From an uncultured Lachnospiraceae bacterium (GTDB taxonomy: Bacteria > Bacillota > Clostridia > Lachnospirales > Lachnospiraceae): a stretch of DNA of 37,955 nt. Shown one piece after another: positions 1 to 7,240 of this stretch (position 1 is its first letter; the number at the start of each line of letters is the position of its first letter). A model generated the notes under the pieces. That model did not search any database. It was not told the DNA's origin and saw only the letters and a program-made list of their open reading frames with translations. Location: contig CANQAR010000035.1 in assembly GCA_947588845.1 (NCBI GenBank), positions 1 to 37,955 of the forward strand, written 5' to 3'. Both the position numbers and the translations under genes were made by a program.

Positions 1-80
1 CGGCGGAAGTTGTCCGGATAATATGCCGCAGATTCTGGGAAAGGTGCGTATAGAAAAAATATTGTCAGTGTCTGAAAGAG

Positions 81-108
81 AGGCTGCCCTGTTTTTGCGG
101 GGCAGCCT
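81..108 (-). terminator. Hairpin downstream of the LacI-family gene
   Basis: A perfect 9-bp inverted repeat (AGGCTGCCC at 81-89, GGGCAGCCT at 100-108) lies 32 bases beyond the stop of the regulator gene on the minus strand. On the minus strand it is followed by a weak pyrimidine-rich stretch (CTCTCTTTC), and on the plus strand by no T-run. It is therefore a likely but not strong terminator. Bases 1-78 may hold the end of an unidentified upstream gene; no frame there could be recognised. Confidence 0.55.
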
Positions 109-139
109 TAAAAAGTCTCAAAAAATCAAAAGGTTGCTT

Positions 140-1126
140 TTATAAGTGACTGGTTGATTCTTTTTCGATCAATACGGCCGGCACCATGCTTTCACAGGGA
201 ATATAATTTTCCAATGCCCGGACCGCAATCTGCGCCATGAGACTGATATTCTGATCGATGGAAGTAATTGGATAGACGGCGTAATTGGATACGGGGGCGT
301 TGTCATACCCGATTAACTCGATCGTTTTCGGAATATCAATTTTCTTTTTGATGCATTGCCGCTGAAAAAGATTGGCAATATCGTCGTTAGAACAAAATAT
401 ACCTGTTTTTTTGCCGCTGTATTTTGTAACAATGTGTTCTACCAGTTTTGCCATGGATTCTGCGGCTTTTGGCGTATAAGGATCGGTAAAATCTTTTTCG
501 ATAAAGCGTTCATAGCACAGTTCTCTCACTTCATATTCAAATCCCAGGATCCGCTTAAAAGAAGGCCATTCCTCACGGAAGTCGTTGTTGATATGGATGA
601 AAACCTCACAGCCATTGCGAATCAGAAGATTTGCGGCGAGCTTCCCGCCGGTAAAATTATCATTATTTATCTGCATAAAATTTCCGCCGGTACGTTCAAT
701 TGAAATGACAGGAACAGGAAGCTGTTCGATGTCCTGAGAAGAAAGAAGGTGACTTAACAGAATCAGCCCTTTAATTCGATAAGAAAGCATGTTTTGAATC
801 AGTTGCAGTTCTTCTTCTCTGGAATTATTTGAAGTATAAACGATTAAATTGTATCCTTTATCTTTGCCGTGCTTAATCAGCTGATTGAGAAGTTCCGTGT
901 AAAAACTCAGATGCAGGTGGGGAAAGATAACACCGATCAGATTGGATTCCCCGGTTACTAAAATACGGGCAAGGTTATCCTGCTGATAATTCAGTTCTTT
1001 AATTGCAGCTTTGATTTTATCCTGGGTCTCCGGGGACAGAAGTTCCGGATGATTAAAATATCGTGAGACTGTGGTAAGAGAAACTCCGCTTCGTTCTGCA
1101 ATATCTGTAATTTTAACTTTGCTCAT
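140..1126 (-). CDS. LacI/GalR-family transcriptional regulator of the fructan cassette
   Basis: This 328-residue DNA-binding repressor has the standard LacI layout. The N-terminal helix-turn-helix (residues 4-25, KITDIAERSGVSLTTVSRYF) is followed by a hinge helix ending in NLARIL, then a periplasmic-binding-protein-like effector domain to the C-terminus. Length is typical of the family. The start is supported by GAGG seven bases upstream of the ATG. It is divergent from the sugar importer genes, with 298 bases between the two starts, which is the usual place for a local repressor. A palindromic CG-centred site overlapping the importer promoter is a good candidate operator. The inducer is inferred, not seen: probably DFA III, inulobiose or a related fructoside. 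Confidence is high for the family and moderate for the target. Confidence 0.93.
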   Translation of the reverse strand: MSKVKITDIAERSGVSLTTVSRYFNHPELLSPETQDKIKAAIKELNYQQDNLARILVTGESNLIGVIFPHLHLSFYTELLNQLIKHGKDKGYNLIVYTSNNSREEELQLIQNMLSYRIKGLILLSHLLSSQDIEQLPVPVISIERTGGNFMQINNDNFTGGKLAANLLIRNGCEVFIHINNDFREEWPSFKRILGFEYEVRELCYERFIEKDFTDPYTPKAAESMAKLVEHIVTKYSGKKTGIFCSNDDIANLFQRQCIKKKIDIPKTIELIGYDNAPVSNYAVYPITSIDQNISLMAQIAVRALENYIPCESMVPAVLIEKESTSHL

Positions 1127-1151
1127 GAAAAAACCTCGTTCATAAAATTTA

Positions 1152-1195
1152 AATTTTTTGCAGATAATTATAGCATAAGATGCAAAAAATTGAAA
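1152..1195 (-). promoter_or_regulatory. Promoter of the LacI-family gene inside an 11-bp inverted repeat
   Basis: On the minus strand a sigma-A promoter can be read as TTTCAA (1190-1195), a 17-base spacer and TATAAT (1167-1172). The -10 box is flanked by a perfect 11-bp inverted repeat, AATTTTTTGCA at 1152-1162 and TGCAAAAAATT at 1181-1191, separated by 18 bases. The symmetry around the -10 box suggests a protein-binding site, possibly autoregulation. It differs from the CG-centred site at the importer promoter, so a different regulator is also possible. Confidence 0.6.
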
Positions 1196-1331
1196 GAGTA
1201 TATGAAAAAAATTTCAAAGAACTCAATTCTTATTTTTCGGATTGCAGGAGTTACGCAAATACTTTGTAAATTATGAACAAAAGAGATATATCCGAATTGT
1301 TTATAATGACGAAAAATGAAAAATATATATG

Positions 1332-1367
1332 AAAACGTTTGACATTATAAATTTCAAGTGATAGTAT
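1332..1367 (+). promoter_or_regulatory. Importer operon promoter with overlapping LacI-type operator
   Basis: TTGACA (1339-1344), a 17-base spacer and TAGTAT (1362-1367) form a near-consensus sigma-A promoter ahead of the binding-protein gene. A palindrome, AAAACGTTT (core AAACGTTT, 1333-1340), overlaps the first bases of the -35 box. LacI-family repressors bind CG-centred palindromes of this kind, so binding here would block RNA polymerase. The longer string TGAAAACGTTTGACA also resembles a catabolite-responsive (cre) element, with mismatches in its right half, so CcpA binding cannot be excluded. Confidence 0.7.
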
Positions 1368-1424
1368 GAAGATGACAATAAGAAAACCCGAAATCAAATT
1401 AAAAAGAACAGGAGGAAAAATGAA

Positions 1425-2651
1425 ATGAAAAAAAGGATTCTTGGAGTTTTGCTGACAGTGGCAATGGCAGGAACACTGCTGACAGGATGTGGAGGAAACA
1501 CAGGACAGAAAAAAGCTGCAAAGGAAAACAAGATTACCGTGCTGGTGGAAAGTGGCTCACCTGCGGAAGAACTGGCAAACAGCACAGCGGCGGCTTTTAA
1601 AGAAGAGACAGGGTGTGAAGTTATTGTAGATGCGGTTGCCTATACTGGAATGTATGACAAGCTTTCAACGGAGATAAAAGCGAAGCAGGCCGCCCATGAC
1701 GTAGCATGTATGGATGTAGTCTGGCTGGCAGCATTTGCTGATGCGATTGAACCGATGAACGATGCAGACACGAGTGATTTCCTTCCAGCTCTGGAAGAAA
1801 GTGGAACGATTGATGGAAATCTTTTGGGATATCCAATGTGGGTTAATACAAAAGTGCTGATTTACAGAAAAGATCTTATTCCTGAAGATAAAGTTCCAAA
1901 AACATGGGAAGAGTATCAGGCGCTTGCTAAAGAGATGAAAACAGATGAGATGAGTGGAACAACAGTTTTTGGAAGCGGTTCAGATGCAGTTTGTTCCTTC
2001 CTTGACTTTGCATGCCAGGCTGGTGCAGAGGGTCTTGTGTTTGATAAAGAGGGTAATGTAAATATTACGGATCAGGCTTATGCAGACGCGCTGAATTTTA
2101 TGGTTGAGAACGCAAACGCTGATTATACTCCTGCTGATTCTCTGGCTACTGCAGCTACAGAGTCTCAGGAACTCTTTACAAACGGCAAAGTTGCGATGCA
2201 GTTAAACTGGAGTCATCAGTATCCTGCGGCGGCAGAAGCTCTTGGAGTCGATAAGGTTGGGTGTGCTCCTATGATTGCTGGCAGCGCCGGTATTGGAGCA
2301 ACTACAGGCCCCTGGTATGAATGTGTGATGAAAAATTCTGAAAATAAAGAAATGGCGAAAAAGTATGTGGAATTTATGTATGATCACAATGCGGATTACA
2401 TGGATCTCACGTTAAAAATTGCAGGGAGAACGTCCGTGTATGAGGAAGCAGGAAAAGAAGCGGGAAATGAACATACAACGGCAGTTCTTGAGACGTTGGG
2501 AGCAGAACAGTCGCAGGCAAGGCCCATGACGGCTAAATGGTCCCAGATTGAGGAAGTGCTGATCGGGGTTGTGGAGTCCAGCCTGGGCGGAGCAGATGTA
2601 GAGCAGACGCTGGAGGCGGCTAAAGCTGAAATTGAGGCGATCGGCAAGTAG
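1425..2651 (+). CDS. ABC transporter sugar-binding lipoprotein (CUT1 type)
   Basis: This 408-residue extracellular solute-binding protein has a lipoprotein signal peptide with the lipobox LLTGC, so Cys22 would be lipidated and the protein tethered outside the membrane. The remainder has the look of family 1 extracellular solute-binding proteins, which deliver oligosaccharides to MalFG-like permeases. AGGAGG nine bases upstream fixes the start at 1425; an out-of-frame ATGAAATGA mini-frame sits directly before it. It is the first gene of the cassette, followed by two permeases. Because a GH91 gene lies downstream, the likely ligand is a fructan-derived sugar such as DFA III or short inulin oligomers, but the sequence does not fix the ligand. 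Confidence 0.93.
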   Translation: MKKRILGVLLTVAMAGTLLTGCGGNTGQKKAAKENKITVLVESGSPAEELANSTAAAFKEETGCEVIVDAVAYTGMYDKLSTEIKAKQAAHDVACMDVVWLAAFADAIEPMNDADTSDFLPALEESGTIDGNLLGYPMWVNTKVLIYRKDLIPEDKVPKTWEEYQALAKEMKTDEMSGTTVFGSGSDAVCSFLDFACQAGAEGLVFDKEGNVNITDQAYADALNFMVENANADYTPADSLATAATESQELFTNGKVAMQLNWSHQYPAAAEALGVDKVGCAPMIAGSAGIGATTGPWYECVMKNSENKEMAKKYVEFMYDHNADYMDLTLKIAGRTSVYEEAGKEAGNEHTTAVLETLGAEQSQARPMTAKWSQIEEVLIGVVESSLGGADVEQTLEAAKAEIEAIGK

Positions 2652-2751
2652 TGAAAGTAACTTGTTTAAACAGATAAAGAGACTGACGGAGGGTATTTTG
2701 AGAAGATTGGGACATCGTAAGAAATCCCCTTTTGTTTTAAAAAGGTGGTAA

Positions 2752-3642
2752 ATGAATATGAGATTAATTTCGAGAAAAAACCTGTTATTATTCTTTCTGC
2801 CAGGCGCGCTGTTCATGGGAGCATTTCTTATATATCCGATTATTACGATGGTGATTGACAGTTTCTTTGAAATTGGAATTACAGGAGACAAAACATTTAT
2901 TGGTCTGGATAATTACATCCATGCATTTGCGGCAGGAGGATTTTTAAAACAATTAAAAAACACACTGATTTATATTGTAGTGGCCGTAGGAGTGGAGACA
3001 GCAGTTGGTTTGTTATTTGCGCTGTTTTTTGAACTGAATTATAAGGGAAGCAAAATCATTCGTTCGCTTATGATGGCTCCCCTTATGATAGCGCCTCTGG
3101 TAGCCGGTCTGACCTGGAAGCTTATGATGAGTTCCAGCTTTGGAATTGTAAATGAGCTCCTGGCAAGGATTGGAATTTTGTCAAGCAGCAGCGATATCCT
3201 CTGGCTTGCAGATGAAAAATGGTCACTGCTTGCATGCTGTATTGCCGATATCTGGCTTACGACGCCGTTTATGATGCTGATGATTCTGGCCGGGTTGCAG
3301 GGATTGGATTCCAGTATGCTGGAAGCGGCAAGAATAGATGGAGCAAGTCTGCTTCAGCAGGTATTTTCCATTAAACTGCCGGTAATTAAGCCGATTTTGC
3401 TGACAGCGTTATCTGTGAGGATTATTGATGCAGCCAGAACTTTTGATATTATCTGGGCGATGACCGAAGGAGGGCCCAACAGCTCTTCTGAAACAATCAG
3501 CATTATTATTTATAAAACGCTGACTCGATATAATGATATTGGTTATGCAAGCGCGATGGCAGTTATATTCATTGCTGTGCTGGTTGTATTTACGCTGGTA
3601 TTTATGCAGAGCTTGTGGAATCCGAAAAAGAAGAATAGTTAG
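2752..3642 (+). CDS. ABC transporter permease, MalF-like
   Basis: This 296-residue integral membrane protein has about six predicted hydrophobic segments. The cytoplasmic EAA loop, which docks the ATPase, is seen as EAARIDGASLLQQVFSIKLP near residue 200. Size and loop match the first permease of CUT1 sugar importers (binding-protein-dependent transport inner-membrane component). An AAAGGTGG ribosome-binding site precedes the ATG. The 100-base gap after the binding-protein gene is longer than the other gaps in the operon. No ATPase gene follows, which is normal in Firmicutes, where one MsmX-type ATPase serves many sugar importers. Confidence 0.93.
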   Translation: MNMRLISRKNLLLFFLPGALFMGAFLIYPIITMVIDSFFEIGITGDKTFIGLDNYIHAFAAGGFLKQLKNTLIYIVVAVGVETAVGLLFALFFELNYKGSKIIRSLMMAPLMIAPLVAGLTWKLMMSSSFGIVNELLARIGILSSSSDILWLADEKWSLLACCIADIWLTTPFMMLMILAGLQGLDSSMLEAARIDGASLLQQVFSIKLPVIKPILLTALSVRIIDAARTFDIIWAMTEGGPNSSSETISIIIYKTLTRYNDIGYASAMAVIFIAVLVVFTLVFMQSLWNPKKKNS

Positions 3643-3666
3643 TTGGTTTGACAGGAGGCAAAAATA

Positions 3667-4497
3667 ATGAAAAAGAAAGGTGAAACAGGGAAGAGGCTGG
3701 GAATCTGTATATCGGTGATCCTTACTGTATTCTGGCTTTTTCCGTACATATATGTAATCTGCTGTTCGTTTAAACCGGGATCAGAGGTGGTTGCAGTTCC
3801 TCCGAGCTTTTTCCCAAAGGTGTTCTCTGTCGAGAATTTTACGGGTCTGCTGGAAAGGATGGATGCGCTTAAATTTTTGATAAACAGTCTAAGCGTTTCG
3901 CTTATAAGTACGATTATTGCATTGATCCTGGGTTCTCTTGCGGCTTATGCGATTCAGCGGTCAGGGGCAAAATTATCTGTTGCGTTGGTTGTTCTGGTGC
4001 TTTGTCTGAAAATGATTCCTACTTCGAGCATTGCGGTGCCAATCTATGAACTGATTTGCAGTCTGGGTTTGTATGATACAAAAATTGCTTTGATCATTGT
4101 ATACGCGGCGATTAATATGCCGTTTGTCATGTGGACAATGCTGAGTTTTTATGAAGGAATTCCAACGTCTCTGGATGAAGCGGCATTTATGGATGGGGCA
4201 AGCAGTCTGCAGACCTTTCGTAAAGTCATTCTGCCAATATGTACGCCTGGACTGGCGACAGCGTTTATCTTCACGCTGTTCCTTGCATGGAATGATTTTC
4301 TTATTGCATTGCTTTTGACCAGTACAAATGCCAAAACTTTTACAGTCGGCCTGGCGGGATTTCTGTCAGCATATAATCTGGATCTGGGACCGATGTGTGC
4401 GGGCGCGTTTCTGTTCAGTTTTCCGGTCATGATTATTTCTCTGGCGGCTCAGAAGTATATTGTACAGGGAATGACAGCTGGAGCGGTAAAGGGTTAA
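3667..4497 (+). CDS. ABC transporter permease, MalG-like
   Basis: This 276-residue membrane protein is the second permease of the importer. The EAA loop reads EAAFMDGASSLQTFRKVILP. The C-terminus, ending in GMTAGAVKG, is the usual MalG-type end, so the permease itself appears complete. It starts 24 bases after the first permease with an AGGAGG-type site. Its stop codon matters: the reading frame directly after it is the frame of the truncated GH32 gene, and recognisable GH32 sequence begins within a few codons of the stop. A deletion therefore probably ended at this point. Confidence 0.93.
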   Translation: MKKKGETGKRLGICISVILTVFWLFPYIYVICCSFKPGSEVVAVPPSFFPKVFSVENFTGLLERMDALKFLINSLSVSLISTIIALILGSLAAYAIQRSGAKLSVALVVLVLCLKMIPTSSIAVPIYELICSLGLYDTKIALIIVYAAINMPFVMWTMLSFYEGIPTSLDEAAFMDGASSLQTFRKVILPICTPGLATAFIFTLFLAWNDFLIALLLTSTNAKTFTVGLAGFLSAYNLDLGPMCAGAFLFSFPVMIISLAAQKYIVQGMTAGAVKG

Positions 4498-5349
4498 AAA
4501 CAGTGGAGAGAATGGGGGTATATGTGGGAATGTCCGGATTTTTATTTTGCAGGGGACAGATATGTACTCACTTTTTCACCGATGGGCGCGGGAGAACATA
4601 CGGCAGTGTATCTGGTTGGTGATTTTGACTATGAGACAGGTAAGTTTATCCACCATATACAGGGAGAAATAGACTGGGGAATGGATTATTATGCGCCACA
4701 GTCCTTCCTGGCTCCGGATGGCAGAAGGATTATTGTGGGTTGGGCCAATGAATGGGAGTGGATGCCATTCTGGAAGGATTGGGGTCCGACTTATAAAGAG
4801 GGATGGTGCGGCTTTTTTAATCTTCCAAGAGAAGTGCGCATAATGAAGGATGATACACTGCAGTTTGTTCCGATTTCAGAAATTGAAAACCTGAGGGAGA
4901 ATGGGGAACGGAGAGACACGTTTCCAGTGACTGAGAAGGAAACAGAGCTTTTTGCCGGAAACGGTGTATGTTTTGAAATAAAGCTGAAAATAGATCTTGA
5001 AAAAACAAATGCCGAAAAACTGGAACTGGATCTGCGTTGCGGCGACGAAAAAAAGACCATATGTCTGTTTGATTTTAGAAAAGCAGAACTAAGTATAGAC
5101 AGAAACGAAGCAGACGGATGGAGCAAAGGAATTTCAAGAAGCGCAATGAATCTGAAAAACAGAAAGGAACTGGATGTACATATTTTTTCTGATCAGAGTT
5201 CTCTTGAAGTTTTTACAGAGGAATATCAGAGTAATCATTCCAATAATATATTTGCAGGGAATGTGCAGAATCGGCTGAGTATTCGCGCACATGGCGGAAG
5301 AGTAATTATTAAGGATTATGAAGCTTATGGGTTAAAGGACTGCTGTTAG
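4498..5349 (+). pseudogene. GH32 beta-fructosidase, 5'-truncated (C-terminal half only)
   Basis: GH32 enzymes hydrolyse beta-fructosides such as sucrose, inulobiose and inulin. They carry an N-terminal WMNDPNG motif (nucleophile Asp), a middle RDP motif and an EC motif (acid/base Glu), followed by a beta-sandwich. Here only the part from the EC motif onward remains: GYMWECPDFY is followed by DYYAPQSF and a complete beta-sandwich ending in a stop. The first ATG (4522) gives 275 residues against roughly 450-500 in the family. The recognisable frame continues upstream of that ATG (QWREWGY) to the permease stop codon. Both the nucleophile and RDP motifs are absent, so the product cannot be an active glycosidase. 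A GGGGG stretch before ATG 4522 might still allow translation. The alternative is an assembly error. Confidence 0.85.
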
Positions 5350-5416
5350 TATGCCGGCGGGTATTTTCTGGCACTGGCATTATAGATTAATATTATCTCA
5401 ATCGGGAGGATTTTTG

Positions 5417-6754
5417 ATGACAGTCAATAATTATTATGATGTTACAAAATGGAAAAATGGTGATCCCTATGAGGATATTGGAAGAGTGATCAACAGTATT
5501 ATTGAAGATATCAAAAGCAGGCAGACAGAATCTGATATAAATCAGGGAGGCAAACCGGGTTCGGTGATATATATTCCGTCAGGTGATTATCACCTTCGCA
5601 CACAGGTAACGATAGATATCAGTTATCTGAAAATTATGGGTTCTGGTCATGGATTTGTATCGTCAAGTATTCGTTATAATCTTCCGGAGGCTGAATGGAC
5701 AAATTTGCATGAAATATGGCCGGGAGGGAGCCGGATACTGGTGGATCTGTCGCCGGAGGCAGATGATAGAGAATCTGCAGGCGCTGCGTTTTATGTTGAG
5801 CGAAATGGAAATCCGAGAATCAGTTCTGTAGAGTTTGAAAACTTTTGTATTGATGGACTGCATTTTATAGATGATGGTTCCGGTATAGAAAATCCGGAAA
5901 ACACATATGTAAACAGGAAAACAGGTATATACATTGCAAGCGCGCAGGATTCTTTTCGGATTACCGGCATGGGATTTGTATATCTGGAACATGGAGTGAC
6001 TATCTATCATGCAGACGCATTGTCGATTCACGACAGCTTTATTGCTGAATGTGGGAATTGCATAGAACTGCGTGGATGGGGACAGGCTTCCAAAATAACG
6101 GATAATCTGATGGGAGCCGGCTATAAAGGGTATTCAATCTTTGCGCAGAATTTTGGAGGACTTCTGGTTGCTTCGAATAATATCTTCCCACGCGGTGCAA
6201 GCAGCGTTTACTTTGATAATGTGGCACGTTCCACTGTTACGGGGAATCGATTTCATTCATTTTATCCAGGGATGCTGGTATTTGAAGGAAATTGTTCAGA
6301 AAATATGGTTTCATCCAATCACTTTTTACGTGACAATGAGCCATGGTCGCTGATGCTGGAGTGCGATAATGGGCTGGATGATCTGTATGGACTTCTGTGT
6401 ATCCGTGGAGATAATAATTCTATAATTGCCAATCATATTTCAGAAGCCGTATCTGTCAGTACCATAAAGCCATCCGGCGAAAAACCGGTCATTATACGTG
6501 TGGTTTCAGGCAGGGGGAATTATATTTCAGGTAATCATATTGTTGCGACGACAGCGCAGAGGGAAACGTCGGATTCCTGTTTTTACGCACAGGTAGATGC
6601 TCTGACAAATACAGAGCAGCGTACAGCGCTTGCTGTGATAACTGTACTGGTGGAAAAGGATTCCATTCAGAATATAGTTCTCGATTCAGGAACTGATGAA
6701 CAGGTTATTCTAAATAAAACAGTTAATGCGTTCCGGGCTATACCGGGAATTTGA
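5417..6754 (+). CDS. GH91 inulin fructotransferase / DFA III hydrolase family protein
   Basis: This 445-residue right-handed beta-helix protein matches inulin fructotransferases (GH91) along its whole length. Shared segments include YDVTKWK near the N-terminus, SGDYHLRTQV, ITGMGFVYLEHG, IAECGNC, NNIFPRG, SFYPGML and NGLDDLYG. In the family, an Asp and a Glu 11 residues apart are catalytic (D233/E244 in the Bacillus enzyme, from memory); here Asp200 and Glu211 keep that spacing. Known secreted members make DFA III from inulin. This one has no signal peptide and sits behind a sugar importer, so I infer it opens imported DFA III to inulobiose in the cytoplasm. GGGAGGA seven bases before ATG 5417 fixes the start over the ATG at 5351. 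It is the last gene of the cassette and is followed by a strong terminator. Confidence 0.9.
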   Translation: MTVNNYYDVTKWKNGDPYEDIGRVINSIIEDIKSRQTESDINQGGKPGSVIYIPSGDYHLRTQVTIDISYLKIMGSGHGFVSSSIRYNLPEAEWTNLHEIWPGGSRILVDLSPEADDRESAGAAFYVERNGNPRISSVEFENFCIDGLHFIDDGSGIENPENTYVNRKTGIYIASAQDSFRITGMGFVYLEHGVTIYHADALSIHDSFIAECGNCIELRGWGQASKITDNLMGAGYKGYSIFAQNFGGLLVASNNIFPRGASSVYFDNVARSTVTGNRFHSFYPGMLVFEGNCSENMVSSNHFLRDNEPWSLMLECDNGLDDLYGLLCIRGDNNSIIANHISEAVSVSTIKPSGEKPVIIRVVSGRGNYISGNHIVATTAQRETSDSCFYAQVDALTNTEQRTALAVITVLVEKDSIQNIVLDSGTDEQVILNKTVNAFRAIPGI

Positions 6755-6837
6755 ACAGAATAACTGTTGGGAATCAAAAAATTACAGGTTGGTAATGAAA
6801 CATGGATTAGAAGTCAGTCTGTTAGAGGATGTTATCG

Positions 6838-6882
6838 CCGCCGTATGGGAAGGGAATCCTGTACGGTGGTTTTTCTTTACTT
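6838..6882 (+). terminator. Rho-independent terminator of the fructan cassette
   Basis: A hairpin with an 8-bp outer stem (CCGCCGTA at 6838-6845, TACGGTGG at 6862-6869, one G-T pair) and an inner GGA/TCC stem is followed directly by TTTTTCTTTACTT. This is a classical intrinsic terminator about 85 bases after the GH91 stop codon. Confidence 0.85.
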
Positions 6883-7034
6883 AAATTTTCTGCAGAATTA
6901 TGGAGAAAGTAAAATCGAAAACATGTTGTTACTGACGTAAGGTAGAAGAAATTATTAGACGTGAAAATATATTTTAAAGATAATAAAAATAATAATATAA
7001 GTTAAAAAACACCTTTTTGTATCGGAAGTAATTC

Positions 7035-7063
7035 TTTACTTTGAGAAAACAGAAGGTTATAAT
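7035..7063 (+). promoter_or_regulatory. Candidate promoter of hisS
   Basis: TTTACT (7035-7040), a 17-base spacer and TATAAT (7058-7063) read as a sigma-A promoter with a perfect -10 box and a moderate -35 box. It would give hisS an untranslated leader of about 170 bases. The whole 6755-7240 gap is non-coding: cassette terminator first, then AT-rich sequence, then this promoter and leader. Confidence 0.6.
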
Positions 7064-7080
7064 ATTGTTTATTCTTGTGA

Positions 7081-7113
7081 GCAGTCAGTCGGCTGTACCT
7101 GCTGATTTTTGTT
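7081..7113 (+). promoter_or_regulatory. Attenuator-like hairpin in the hisS leader
   Basis: About 15 bases after the predicted start of transcription the leader can fold as AGCAG-T-CAG, loop TCGG, CTG-TAC-CTGCT, followed by GATTTTTG. This resembles a weak intrinsic terminator and could attenuate hisS. Many Firmicute aminoacyl-tRNA synthetase genes have T-box leaders, but the conserved T-box AGGGTGG sequence is not present here, so the mechanism is unknown. Confidence 0.35.
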
Positions 7114-7240
7114 TATTAACTGCATTACACCAAATCCGTGTTGCATAAGCGGCATATTTCCATTGCAAATCTATGCAAGTTTATAATTGCTGAATAAGAT
7201 CAGCCTGTTTCAAGGCCGGAAAAGAGAGGAGAAATATATT

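Noticed and set aside
2-145. Open frame at the left edge on the plus strand (48 codons)
   Set aside because: It has no recognisable family, contains the hairpin at 81-108 and overlaps the end of the regulator gene; it cannot be told from chance.
6796-6885. A 29-codon ORF starting MKHGLEVSLLEDVIAA after the GH91 gene
   Set aside because: It runs through the intrinsic terminator hairpin and T-run, has no good ribosome-binding site, and ends in residues encoded by the T-run.
7064-7240. T-box riboswitch for hisS
   Set aside because: The conserved T-box sequence AGGGTGG and the specifier-loop features were not found.
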